A DNA stretch of 64,000 nt from Orobanche coerulescens (taxonomy: Eukaryota; Streptophyta; Magnoliopsida; Lamiales; Orobanchaceae), in contig CM065801.1 of the NCBI GenBank assembly GCA_033398695.1, forward strand, positions 101,797,170-101,861,169. The letters run 5' to 3'. Below the pieces are notes generated by a model. The model was given only the letters and a program-made list of their open reading frames with translations. It made no database searches and had not been told where the DNA came from. This document shows, piece by piece, positions 23,955 to 36,215 of this stretch. The position numbers were made by a program, and so were the translations under genes. The first letter of the stretch is position 1; every line of letters starts with the position of its first letter.

Positions 23955-24206
23955 GATACCGAATATAAACGGTCCAAAACACCGGAATACGAATGAAACG
24001 TCAAACGGAACATCTCAAGACACACCAAAACATAGGATGGATCCACGGCAACCCCGAAACAGCGGTTCCGCACAACAATAACGAGAATCAGATCATTAGA
24101 TGACGGGAAAGATACACCGAAAGATACACGAGGGTCTCTACGACCGAAAAAATACATCGAAAATAAAAAAATTCAAAGGAAAAAAAAATGAGGATATTAC
24201 AGATAT

Positions 24207-25028
24207 GAGGTCCACAATCAGTAGGACTATCCAAATTAAGTCTATTCAAACATGATTCGGAAATGAATGAATGCGATGCACCAGTATCAAAAAGGGTACA
24301 CACGGGTTGAGATAAAATTGCGAGTATACCTGAGGTCATTCGGGCCACTGGATCGTCGGTCCCCTTCCTCGCGTGAATTCGGGACTAGACGGCCCCCGAA
24401 CCGGACGCTCCCGTCTGATAAATATGACCTCCGCCTTTACTCGCTTCCGTCGTCTTAAACGACGCTGACAGAGCAGCCTGATTCTGAATCGCTTATTGCT
24501 TCGGGGCCTGAGATGCCGCCGGAGTCGGCTTGGAGTCCCTTCGGCAATAACAGGCCTTCTGCCCAACAATCCTACAATTATGGCACATGATAGATGGTTT
24601 CAGACACTTAGTGCTGTAATGACCCGGCGCTCCACAGTTGAAACAGATGATGGCCGAACTGGCCGCTCGGGACTGAGATCCCGCAGGATTAGGCACCGTA
24701 GGAGGTTGCTCAGAAACGTTAGGGCCCGCACGAGGCTTCTTGGAGGTTGACCGACCGCCTTCGGACCTATTATGCTTCGTTGATTTCTTGCTGACAGATG
24801 AAGGTCGTTGCTCAGCAATTTCCTTAGCACCAGGCTCATACGGGAGGGTTCTCTCGATTAATTCGGCCAGAGTGGCGCAATAATGCTTGAGCAATTGCAT
24901 ATGGGTCATCATGACCTGCATAAAAATGAGTGGATCAACCCGAACATCTTCTGATCGAGCCAAGTCCTGGGTACGATTTCCCGACAGTGAGTGATTATTT
25001 CCTGGGTTTCGGCCCGCACCGCGGCCTC
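24207..25028 (-). pseudogene. gag: Element A copy 2: protease start and Gag remnant, cut by B and C1
   Basis: On the minus strand from 25028: a Gag start region (GRGAGRNPGNN), a linker rich in Ser, Arg and Lys, two CCHC knuckles (CFNCGAPGHYSTKC and CHNCRIVGQKACYC; the second lacks the usual His), a TAA stop at 24493, then protease with LFDTGASHSFIS up to the B insertion at 24201. As in copy 1, the Gag core domain is missing. The left end joins the pol part at 14908 and the right end joins the leader at 33039. Confidence 0.88.
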
Positions 25029-27751
25029 TGTAACACCCCCAATCCACTCAGGGATATTACACGCCGTAGGCCCTCTCCTCAAGGATCTACCAGGCTGATA
25101 ACTAAAATCAAACATCTAAACATCGCCTTTAAGGCTAAAATGACTCAGTAGACCGACTTGGTCTTACAATAATAACATACAACTCAATTCCAAACACATA
25201 CCCACGCAGGGGTCAAAATACAATAAACTCCCGTACAACGGGGAAAAGATACTGCAGCGGAAAAGAAAATACAACTAGACCAGTAAGACATCAACGGATC
25301 CTCGTGTGATTAGTATCGTTCATCTTTCATTATCCTTCATGCCGACCCTGTGTTATGCTCCAAAACCTGAATGCAAAAATAGACATCCACCCCCCGAGTA
25401 TTCGGGGGTTAGCAAAACTCCACTGTTTTGCTAGTGCAAGTACAAAGTGAAAATACGAGCCATACAATTCACATTCCACGAATAACAATAACCAGGAATC
25501 CTCAAAGATCCAAACAAAACGAAAAGTACTTCTCGAGGCAAGGGTTTGAAAAAAAAAACATTTCAAAAATCGAAATACCATAAACCAATGGAAATAATTT
25601 ATAAGACGGTTTAGAAGGCCATCGAGAGTTTTAATAGAAAACCATTTAGGATTATCAAATCCTACTTTTCAAAATCCACAAGACAAAAGGGGTCGCCGCC
25701 CCAAATCTTTACTTTCTGAAAAATGACGTTAACCAAACCGTTGGGATTTTAGCCCCAAATCCGTAAAATGACTTTTACAAAACCATTGGGATTTTAGCCC
25801 CAAATCTCATCAACTCACAGTACACAAGAACGACCACAAGGTTCGTCTCCCAACAACAAAATCCACAAATAAAGGATTTGACACAACAACAAAATACTGT
25901 AGAGCCATCCTAGCCAAGTAGGCCAAACGAACAACTTACCTCTTACGCACTTAGTCAATGCATGCAAATGAAAACCGTTCAAAAGCGCTCATTTCCGGAA
26001 ATGCCAATGATCAAACCACATTTGTAAAATGCACCACAATTAACCGCGGACCCACAGCTTCGTGGATCCCTGTCGAGACCCCGTCGGATCTAACCCACAG
26101 TGGTTAAAAGCAAGCTCGCGGTTCCACAGCTTCGTGGAGCCCTACCGAGACCCCGTCGGATCTAACCCGCAGTGAGCATACACATACACACGTTACTCAT
26201 GCAATACTAACATGCTAAGAATGTAAGTTCATTAAGAATACTCACTAGAGATGGCCATTAACTCGACACCATTATCAAACTCTTCAAAACACAATAACAA
26301 GATTAAATACGGAATACACGATTCCATAACTTTAAACAAGAGGAGTATCATCATCAAATCCTTCAACGTTCAAAATAATCAAATCATAATCAATTCCCAA
26401 AACACACCGTTCACAAAACACACACGCATTTGAAAGAAAGCCTTTAACGAGGCCAAACCGAAATCTTTTGAAACTTCGTTTCAAACAACCAAACAAACAC
26501 ACTAATACGATCACCGATCATCATATCCACAAAATAAGAAAAGTATGGGCAAGGTACTTGCCTCGATACCACGAGCACGGAACCACGAACGGATACGGCT
26601 CAACCGGGAAGCTTCGGAACGCCCGATGCTAACGAAAAGGAAGACGACAATGAACGGAACGGAAGAATCAAGCACGACCGCGAGGAACCGACGAAAATGA
26701 ACCTAACGATTCGAATAGCACAATCATAACCACTTCTAAACGATTATGGAAATAGAATACACCCGGAAACCCGCCTACGATTCATGTATATTCATACCGA
26801 AAACAACAACGAGGGCGGACCACAATCAACCCTCTCGATTCCGTAAAAATCCACAAAATATCCATGAATCCGTAGGAAAACTAAAGATACTAACAATATT
26901 AATCGTATACATCATGAATCCACCAACAAAACGGAACGAATCGGAAGAAAAACCCAAAACCCCCAAATTAATCGAAAATAGGGTTTTAGAATATTACCTT
27001 AGGAGATTCAAGTACCAAGATCCGTAGAACACGCGTTAGATTGATTGCCCGGGCTTCACTACCGAAGAAAAATGGTGAAAATCGACCCCCCAATGGATGA
27101 AGATGAAGAACTCTCCCCCTCTCTCTCACTCTCTCTCGCGATGCAGGTGAAAATGGGGGAGCAGACGACCGATCTCGTCTAATAAAGACGATACTGCGCA
27201 ATTACCGCTTCGTGTGCCGTGGCACAGCCGAAGTGTGCCGCGGCACAGGCCGAAAATGTACTCCCAGGTTTTGGCATTGTGCCGCGGCACAGCCCGCGTG
27301 TGCCGCGGCACACGGTACAGGCAGGTTTTGGTCGCAGAAGGCATACGAGTGTGCCGCGGCACCGGGCAGGTGTGCCGCGGCACTGGCCTGGCACTGTGCC
27401 GCGGCACCGGATAGGTGTGCCGCGGCACACAGTACAGATCGCTCGACCCACATTTGGAGAAATTTGTGTGCCGCGGCGCACGCACCTTGTGCCGCGGCCC
27501 ACACCCCTTTGGGTCCCAAAATGATAAAAATGATCCGGAAAGAGAATAAAACGATAGGAATCAATATTTGGGGAACCAACAACACGAAATGGATCCACGG
27601 CAACCCCGAAACGGCGGTTCCGCACAACAATAACGAGAATACAGTTCAACAGTTGACAGGAAGGACACACTGAAAGGTATACGAGAGTCACTACGATCGA
27701 GAAATACACCAAAAAAGAAAATTACCGAAATTCGAAATTGCGGATATTACA
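25029..27751 (-). repeat. C1 3' LTR
   Basis: 2723 bp from TGTAACACCCCC to GCGGATATTACA, followed by a polypurine tract. It contains two copies of a 72-bp unit (26043-26175; CACAGCTTCGTGGA), a CT-rich run (27115-27138) and the palindrome array. Short Arg-, Cys- or Ala-rich ORFs across the array are artefacts of the repeat. Confidence 0.93.
27214..27500. repeat. Array of GTGCCGCGGCAC palindromes in C1 3' LTR
   Basis: Ten units of a 12-bp palindrome with a CCGCGG core, spaced about 14-45 bp. A weak TATA-like TCTTTATTAG on the minus strand lies about 30 bp downstream (near 27180). The 5' LTR copy has fewer units. Confidence 0.92.
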
Positions 27752-30352
27752 TTCTACCCTCCTTAAAAGAAGTTTCGTCCCGAAACTTAAAACAAGTAGG
27801 GAGAAGCAATATCTCCGCCAGGGAAGACTCAACGAGATACACAAGAAATGCGTAACTTACGCCCATCGGCGAAACGTTACAAGCAACGCAAAGAAATAAA
27901 CGGCGTGAAAACACGCTCCACGACGACCAACACAACGTCGCCGTTAGGGATACAATAAAACCAACAAATGACAAGCGTCATCAAACGGATGATATAGCCA
28001 AGTCTATTATCCGACAATCACAAAACACAACGAACGAAAGTCAGTATGATTGACCAACCCAACGGTACATCAATCAAAACATGAGCCACACGCTGAACAA
28101 ATACGGAATTCCACCGCCCAGGGTTGGAAGATCGAAAACGAGACTAATTTCCCGAACTTAAGGAAATTTGGAAGGAGTCTGAATGTTCAACAATCACGAA
28201 ACGGGATCAACAAAAACCGAACAATCAAACGATCGAACCAAAAAGATCGAGACAACAAAAATCGAACGATCATGTTCGGATCACGAAGAACCATAAGGTT
28301 CAACCGACAACTCCGAGGTTCACACCTCGACTCGAGACAAAACATGATCCGGTGAAAACAACAAGATGCACACTCGCATAAGATCCACAGGAAAGGGAAT
28401 AATGATTGAAAGGTCACAACGACGAACGAGTAATTCCGAAATACCACCCTCGTTCGATCAACAAAAGCAAGGGGCAGGACAAGCTCAGAAAATGTCAATG
28501 AACATGATGAGTCGACAAAGTCGAAAACACAAGAGTTCCAAATCCGCTCCACTTCGAATAAAAGAACTAATAGAACCAGATGATGTCACTCCCGAACAAG
28601 GTTCACAAGAGTCAAACCGAACCCGAAAAAGTCACAGCGATAACCAGATCGACCCAAAACAAGATCACGGTTCGTTCAAACGATGAGGCCGAAATACAGA
28701 ACAAGTTCATAAAGTGTCAACGAACATGAGCGAATCGATAGACTGGAGAAAGAGAAAATACAGAAGTCAAAATAGTACGGGCATTACCTCCGACCTCGTC
28801 CACGAAATCCCCAAAAACGGGAGCAAGGTAACAAGACATTAAACAATCGACGCATAACGGAACCATCATCGATGCACACGGTCATACCAAACCAAGCTCT
28901 AACAGCTCGCACATGCGCGACAACGCAGGAATCACTACGAGGCGATAATATTCAACACCAACACCCCGCCTCTCACAGGGGGCTAACACAACAAATGTGT
29001 GGAAAGCAACTCAACGCTCACACTGCCAATTCGATCATACTCGGGAGAAAGTATCACAATGACAACGCGAACATCACACATACATACCCAGCCCTCAAAC
29101 GGGAATGGATAGGTTTAAAAAAAACGAAAATCTCATTTTGAAAATAATTTGAAGAATACTGGTTGATCTTGAGTATCACCTTTCAAAAAGTATAAACGTG
29201 AAACATCGTTATCGAGACATTGGAGAACCATTTCGCATTTGATAAGAATGAAGTCACTTTCTCTTAGTGAAAACTTTCAAAATATTCGATCCTCGGGTCT
29301 AAATAAAAATATTTCTAAAGCATTGAAAATATCTCAAAGCATTTTGGTCCTCGAAGTAGAAAATTTTTGAAATATATTGTGGCACCTTGGATGTACCACA
29401 AGAAAATAACTCATTTGAAAAGTATGTCTCGAAATTTATTTTTCTAAGATACTCAAGGTTTTCAAAAAAATAGTTCAATGCCAAAAAGGACGATGCCAAA
29501 AAGGCTAGAATGCCCAAAATTTCAGGTAATCACACGAAACATCATAGCGTTGTGGGTCCCGCGTCGGAACCCCAGGCTAAAAACCATTTACAAAAATGCC
29601 AAAAAGGCTGATGACGGTAATATTTTAAAAACTCACGAAATCCACTTACAAAATACTAAATACCGTCATAAGAATTTCGTCAAAGCGGTCAAGGCCATAA
29701 TGCCAAAAACTCGGATAAGGGAAGCGGTTATCGAAATAAAACTCGGTCGGTAAAATACCGAAAGTCATTACAAAAGAACTCACGCAGCGGATAAAAGAAA
29801 TACAGTTCAACACGCACAATCCAGCAACACCACTCCTCATAAGAACAAAATATTAGAGTCAAATAACCGCATTCAGAACAAAACCACTGGCCCCATTCGA
29901 GGCCTCTAAAGACCCTACCGCACTGGCTAGTGAACAAGTCGAACGTGTATAAGCACAAAGCTTCCACAAGAGAACTCGTAAAACGTGCAAATCGATTCGA
30001 AAATCATCAGCAACGGACAAAAACAATAATAAAAAGACATCTCAAGCGACGACACTCCCCGTGTAAATCAAATACGAGAGTCGATTAAATACATATCGTG
30101 AAGTCAAAATCCACATAAGGATTCCATCACTTAACAAATAATCATAAAAATAGCTCGTGTCACACGAGGCACAACACAAAGAAGGGAGACTTACTTCCAC
30201 CGGTCGCACGAAGATGATGATCGCCCCACGATACTAATCACGACCAACAAACTCAAACGACGCGTCGCGACACGACTCAGTCAGATAAAATCCGACGAAA
30301 CAAGACTCAAACAACACGACTTGACCCGACAGCCTAGGTTTCCTCAACCTAA
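27752..30352 (-). other. C1 internal region, no coding sequence
   Basis: About 2.6 kb, starting at the left with a polypurine tract (AAGGAGGGTAGAA on the minus strand, 27752-27767). No frame resembles gag or pol; the largest frames are short and low in complexity. It is homologous along its length to the C2 and C3 interiors. Near 29540-29585 it carries a block that looks like the start of a B-type LTR (TGTGGGTCCCGCG, ACCCCAGGCTAAAA). The right end resembles B's leader. Confidence 0.8.
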
Positions 30353-30364
30353 TCTCCGATACCA
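30353..30364 (-). other. Primer-binding site of C1
   Basis: The minus strand reads TGGTATCGGAGA, a variant of the initiator-Met primer site, four bases from the 5' LTR. Confidence 0.75.
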
Positions 30365-30368
30365 TTTA

Positions 30369-33038
30369 TGTAACACCCCCAATCCACTCAGGGATATTAC
30401 ACGCCGTAGACCCTCTCCTCAAGGATCTACCAGGCTGATAACTAAAATCAAACATCTAAACATCGCCTTTAAGGCTAAAATGACTCAGTAGACCGACTTG
30501 GTCTTACAATAATAACATACAACTCAATTCCAAACACATACCCACGCAGGGGTCAAAATACAATAAACTCCCGTACAACGGGGAAAAGATACTGCAGCGG
30601 AAAAGAAAATACAACTAGACCAGTAAGACATCAACGGATCCTCGTGTGATTAGTATCGTTCATCTTTCATCATCCTTCATGCCGACCCTGTGTTATGCTC
30701 CAAAACCTGAATGCAAAAATAGACATCCACCCCCCGAGTATTCGGGGGTTAGCAAAACTCCACTGTTTTGCTAGTGCAAGTACAAAGTGAAAATACGAGC
30801 CATACAATTCACATTCCACGAATAACAATAACCAGGAATCCTCAAAGATCCAAACAAAACGAAAAGTACTTCTCGAGGCAAGGGTTTGAAAAAAAAACAT
30901 TTCAAAAATCGAAATACCATAAACCAATGGAAATAATTTATAAGACGGTTTAGAAGGCCATCGATAGTTTTAATAGAAAACCATTTAGGATTATCAAATC
31001 CTACTTTTCAAAATCCACAAGACAAAAGGGGTCGCCGCCCCAAATCTTTACTTTCTGAAAAATGACATTAACCAAACCGTTGGGATTTTAGCCCCAAATC
31101 CGTAAAATGACTTTTACAAAACCATTGGGATTTTAGCCCCAAATCTCATCAACTCACAGTACACAAGAACGACCACAAGGTTCGTCTCCCAACAACAAAA
31201 TCCACAAATAAAGGATTTGACACAACAACAAAATACTGTAGAGCCATCCTAGCCAAGTAGGCCAAACGAACAACTTACCTCTTACGCACTTAGTCAATGC
31301 ATGCAAATGAAAACCGTTCAAAAGCGCTCATTTCCGGAAATGCCAATGATCAAACCACATTTGTAAAATGCACCACAATTAACCGCGGACCCACAAACGT
31401 GGATCCCTGCCGAGACCCCGTCGGATCTAACCCACAGTGGTTAAAAGCAAGCTCGCGGTTCCACAGCTTCGTGGAGCCCTACCGAGACCCCGTCGGATCT
31501 AACCCGCAGTGAGCATACACACACACACACGTTACTCATGCAATACTAACATGCTAAGAATGTAAGTTCATTAAGAATACTCACTAGAGATGGCCATTAA
31601 CTCGACACCATTATCAAACTCTTCAAAACACAATAACAAGATTAAATACGGAATACACGATTCCATAACTTTAAACAAGAGGAGTATCATCATCAAATCC
31701 TTCAACGTTCAAAATAATCAAATCATAATCAATTCCCAAAACACACCGTTCACAAAACACACACGCATTTGAAAGAAAGCCTTTAACGAGGCCAAACCGA
31801 AATCTTTTGAAACTTCGTTTCAAACAACCAAACAAACACACTAATACGATCACCGATCATCATATCCACAAAATAAGAAAAGTATGGGCAAGGTACTTGC
31901 CTCGATACCACGAGCACGGAACCACGAACGGATACGGCTCAACCGGGAAGCTTCGGAACGCCCGATGCTAACGAAAAGGAAGACGACAATGAATGGAACG
32001 GAAGAATCAAGCACGACCGCGAGGAACCGACGAAAATGAACCTAACGATTCGAATAGCACAATCATAACCACTTCTAAACGATTATGGAAATGGAATACA
32101 CCCGGATACCCGCCTACGATTCGTGTATATTCATACCGAAAACAACAACGAGGGCGGACCACAATCAACCCTCTCGATTCCGTAAAAATCCACAAAATAT
32201 CCATGAATCCGTAGGAAAACTAAAGATACTAACAATATTAATCGTATACATCATGAATCCACCAACAAAACGGAACGAATCGGAAGAAAAACCCAAAACC
32301 CCCAAATTAATCGAAAATAGGGTTTTAGAATATTACCTTAGGAGATTCAAGTACCAAGATCCGTAGAACACGCGTTAGATTGATTGCCCGGGCTTCACTA
32401 CCGAAGAAAAATGGTGAAAATCGACCCCCTAATGGATGAAGATGAAGAACTCTCCCCCTCTCTCTCACTCTCTCTCGCGATGCAGGTCAAAATGGGGGAG
32501 GAGACGACCGATCTCGTCTAATAAAGACGATACTGCGCAATTACCGCTTCGTGTACCGCGGCACAGGCCTAAAATGTACTCCCAGCCGATGTGTGCCGCG
32601 GTACAGGCAGGTTTTGGTCGCAGAAGGCATACAAGTGTGCCGCGGCACCGGGAAGGTGTGCCGCGGCACTGGCCTGGCACTGTGCCGCGGCACCGGATAG
32701 GTGTGCCGCGGCACACAGTACAGATCGCTCGACCCACATTTGGAGAAATTTGTGTGCCGCGGCGCACGCACCTTGTGCCGCGGCCCACACCCCTTTGGGT
32801 CCCAAAATGATAAAAATGATCCGGAAAGAGAATAAAACGATAGGAATCAATATTTGGGGAACCAACAACACGAAATGGATCCACGGCAACCCCGAAACGG
32901 TGGTTCCGCACAACAATAACGAGAATACAGTTCAACAGTTGACAGGAAGGACACACTGAAAGGTATACGAGAGTCACTACGATCGAGAAATACACCAAAA
33001 AAAGAAAATTACCGAAATTCGAAATTGCGGATATTACA
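30369..33038 (-). repeat. C1 5' LTR
   Basis: 2670 bp, about 50 bp shorter than its partner mainly because the palindrome array lost units and the 72-bp repeat (31383-31515) has a small gap. Otherwise it is nearly identical to the 3' LTR. Confidence 0.93.
32553..32786. repeat. Array of GTGCCGCGGCAC palindromes in C1 5' LTR
   Basis: Eight units against ten in the partner LTR. Two adjacent units and their spacers are missing near 32570-32600, which shows that array length changes after or during transposition. Confidence 0.9.
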
Positions 33039-33554
33039 ACCTCTCTCCGTGCATCCCCTGACAGCTCTCTCCATACTGAAGTAGGAAGGACGCATGATAA
33101 TCATAGATCTCGTATGAGTACCGCATTATAATTTACATCATGAAATGATGAAAATGAGCATACACGCTCTAACACAGTGATTACATGAATGATTAACTGA
33201 GGTGACATGATTATCTGATGAAATTCTTGAAATGATTATCTTGAACAAATTAACAAGATTAATGATATGATCTTCCAGATCAACAACTGAGTAATGAAAT
33301 GAATTGAGTGATTAATGAGTTAACATGATCGTCCTGATCAAATGAAAATGATGTTTAAGGATTGTTAAATGATGAATTATGAATGAATGATTATTGCCAG
33401 AAATTATACCATGGCGTTAGAAGTCTTACAGTTTCTTCGGTCTGATTGGCTCGGGATTTGCACAGGTCACACGTCATGCGAAAGTCTAATGATACTAGTC
33501 TGATGACGATGATTTCAAATGAGACATGACTCGAAAGGTAGTATTCAAAACCAC
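33039..33554 (-). other. Element A copy 2: Gag start and leader
   Basis: The first 60 bp continue the Gag N-terminus cut off by C1 (empty site at 8162 in copy 1). The rest is an AT-rich leader matching 8240-8680. No other coding signal. Confidence 0.75.
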
Positions 33555-33566
33555 GCTCCGATACCA
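33555..33566 (-). other. Primer-binding site of A body 2
   Basis: The minus strand reads TGGTATCGGAGC, identical to the site of body 1. It makes LTR3 the 5' LTR of body 2. Confidence 0.8.
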
Positions 33567-33570
33567 ACTC

Positions 33571-36215
33571 TGTAACACCCCAAACTAGGCAGATATTACA
33601 GTGCCGTGGACCCCCGACTGGGATCCACCAGGCAAATGAAAATTAATGAATTTAATAATATAATTGTAGTACCGAACCACATTATATCATAACTTACTCC
33701 TATGAGGAGTTTCAGTATAACACACCCAAGATAATACCGAATACATGTATATTTTATATGAAGATAAAATACACAACACTGAATGAAACGGAGTATCCAA
33801 ATGGAAATCTGCAGCGGAAAAATAAATGACGACAACATGAATGACTGAAAGGATTGGGGCCCCCTACTAGTATCACTGAGACTCCTCGCCGTCAACGTTC
33901 TATTCCCGTGTTTTTGCCTTGCCATGACCTGAAAACAATATCCCCAAACGGGGTCAGTTACACAGAACAACAATCCTCAAGGGTTGAAAATACACAATCA
34001 TGATATATCTTTAGTTATGAAATATCCTTAGTTATGAATTACGCTGAAGTGGAGCATTATAGTACGCCCGTAATGTTCTGTGCAAGTGTACAAGACAAAT
34101 GACCAGACACACCCGTCCTTGTACCTAATTAGTCTCACGGAGGTAGTCGTTACCGTGTGCGCAATCCAATGTATCGATCCCAATACATGACCATCGCGTG
34201 CTCGACTAAAAATTCCACACATCCGCACCCGGCCACGCAATATGAACCCAGAAGGTCATATGAAGGATAATGACCATAATGAATATCAATGAATAATAAT
34301 CCGACAAAGTCAAGAATGACTCAACGTGATGAAAATAATGGTGAAATGAATGATAGTTCAATGAAATGATTGGAACCGTCGTTCCTCGTGAATGAAGTGA
34401 TTATTCGACAATTACAAGTCTCAATACGGTTAATACAATTATGAATGAGTTATGATTATGAATGAACAACAACAAAAAGAATGAATAACCTTTTAACCGA
34501 GTAAGAATTAACTTACTCAACACCGATGAAGAATGTCCTTCCACGAACAACGTCCTAAAAGAGATGTCGGTCGCTCGAACAACCTTGAATGACACAATTT
34601 CGAACAATCCGTTCAACATACGAATAAAACACGATGATAACCAACATCAAAACGTCGATACGACTAAACCAAGTTCATTGGGGCATAATATCAAACACGT
34701 TATGACCAATCTCCGATTGTTTACAATCAATCCTCAATTATACCAACATTAAATCCCCAAGAAGTGTTTCAAACCAACAAAACAACTTCAATACGATCAA
34801 TAATCCAAAATGAATATCCAAATTCGTGATTTCAACAACAATTAATCGAAAACCCCCAAATCCAACTTAATATTCAAAGTGTTCTTGAATAATCCTTCAA
34901 TAGTCCAATGAATCTTTATACAAACTCATAATCATATGCATATCCCTTCATACAACATGATTATAACGTCCAAAACATCATATCTCAACACAAAATCGAA
35001 ATCCAAGATGTTGAAGAAATTACCTGTTGAAGATCCAAACACTTCGATCCGATGAACGCGAGTTAAATCGAGTATCCAAGCTTCCCAAACGAATGAAGAT
35101 GATAAAAATCTAACACTCAAGTGATAGATGATGGAAAATCTCTCCCCCAAGCCCTCTCTCTCGGATATAAGTTGAAGAAATGAGAAAATGAAGAAAAAGT
35201 CCCGGCCAAGTCCTTATAAACTGCCGGAAGTTACGGCCGTAACTCGGCCTACTTACGGCCGTAACATCACAGGTCAACGGCCTTACGGCCGTAACCAGCC
35301 AACTCGTACGGCCGTAACTCGGCTTCGTCCAAACACCTGCCGACAGCCTTACATCCGTACCCGCACTTGACTTACGGGCGTAACTCGCCCTCGTCTAAAA
35401 CACCTGCCGACAACCATACGGCCGTACCCGAACACCTTACGGGCGTAACTCGAACGATACGGCCGTATCCGGCCAAACTTACGGGCGTAATCCCCCTTCG
35501 CCGAAAATTACCAGGCACCCTGTCTGTAACGTACGGTCGTATCCGGACAAGCCTTACGGTCGTACCCACCTCATCTTACGGCCATATGCCGCAACACTTA
35601 CGGCCGTAAGTCCTTCTCGTCCGAAAAATCCTGAAAATCACGAACACACCTTACGGCCGTAGTCTACCCACCTTACGGCTGTAACTCCTCACCTTACGGT
35701 CGTATGCTGAAACCCTTACGACCGTAAGTCCCATTCGGCCGAACTGGCCTGAAAACAACGAGCGCCTGTTACGGTCGTATCCGACAATCCTTACGGCCAT
35801 AACTCGCCTTCGTCCAAAATCACCTTAATCCAACGAATGCATGTTACGGCCGTAATGTATGACTAGTTACGGCCGTAACTCATTGCTAGACTAGATGAAA
35901 ATCCGACAACTCCGATTTCTCGCTACGATTGATGAATGATCCGACATACCATACGTATGTGAAAGTGAACAAGTCCAACACATGCCAAAGACGAAACTTC
36001 CAGTACAAGACTACCTATCACGATGATAATGATAATACTCCCGTCTCGACACTCAAACGGAGATGAAATGACGATCGGTAACTGATACAGGGTTACAACA
36101 TGCCAACAATGAACGCAAATGAAAGAATCATGAATGATGAGTGATTATTAATGAGTGAAAATTACTGACTAATAATTACTGAATGATAATGAATGAATTA
36201 CAACCGGGTATTACA
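33571..36215 (-). repeat. Element A LTR3 (outer 5' LTR)
   Basis: 2645 bp, TGTAACACCCC to GGGTATTACA. The TATA box is at 35214-35220. The right flank AGACG is the second, mutated copy of the target duplication, and D's coding frame resumes immediately after it. Confidence 0.92.
35231..35878. repeat. Array of TTACGGCCGTAA palindromes in A LTR3
   Basis: About twenty-two units counted by eye. Imperfect ones show CGGTCG, CGACCG, CGGGCG or CATCCG cores. It is the same position relative to the TATA box as in LTR1 and LTR2. Confidence 0.9.

Larger units (their letters stand above)
14914..24201 (-). mobile_element. Element B: complete Ty3/gypsy chromovirus inserted in A
   Basis: This 9288-bp element is bounded by TGTAACACC and GATATTACA with perfect 5-bp duplications GATAT at 14909-14913 and 24202-24206. 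It interrupts the protease region of A copy 2; body 1 of A shows the uninterrupted site near 7350. Order on the minus strand: 5' LTR (22004-24201), primer site, full-length gag-pol, polypurine tract, 3' LTR (14914-17098). The two LTRs are nearly identical outside the palindrome array, so the insertion looks fairly young. Confidence 0.95.
22004..24201 (-). repeat. Element B 5' LTR
   Basis: This 2198-bp LTR starts TGTAACACCCTGAG and ends GGATATTACA. It keeps the cleaner copy of the palindrome array (23425-23954), the hairpin TATA (23400-23420) and three degenerate 95-bp units (22565-22800). Confidence 0.94.
25029..33038 (-). mobile_element. Element C1: non-autonomous LTR retrotransposon in A's gag
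   Basis: 8010 bp with LTRs at 25029-27751 and 30369-33038. The flanking target copies are GCCTC (25024-25028) and ACCTC (33039-33043), one G-to-A mismatch; A body 1 shows the empty site near 8162. The internal region has primer and polypurine sites but no gag or pol. The LTR pair differs at only a few positions over the first kilobase, so this coding-less element moved recently. Minus orientation. Confidence 0.92.
1135..36215 (-). mobile_element. Element A: three-LTR tandem Ty3/gypsy chromovirus, with B and C1 nested in it
   Basis: Three near-identical LTRs of about 2.64 kb flank two internal regions of the same family: LTR1, body 1 (3777-8696), LTR2, body 2 (11343-33570 with B and C1 inserted), LTR3. 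The outer flanks are AGGCA on the left and AGACG on the right. They differ at two positions, each compatible with a G-to-A change from a common 5-bp duplication, and dropping one copy restores the reading frame of the host ORF in D. LTR2 has the PBS side on its left and the PPT side on its right and no duplication, so the complex behaves as one insertion later expanded by LTR-LTR unequal recombination, or as a tandem cDNA. Coding is on the minus strand. Long LTRs and a chromodomain suggest the Tekay/Del type (inference). Confidence 0.85.

Noticed and set aside
27126..27712. ORFs of about 120-180 codons rich in Cys-Arg-Gly-Thr or Ala-Ala-His across the C1 arrays (and 32436-32998)
   Set aside because: They are open on both strands only because the GTGCCGCGGCAC repeat lacks stops; they differ between the two LTRs and have no start context.
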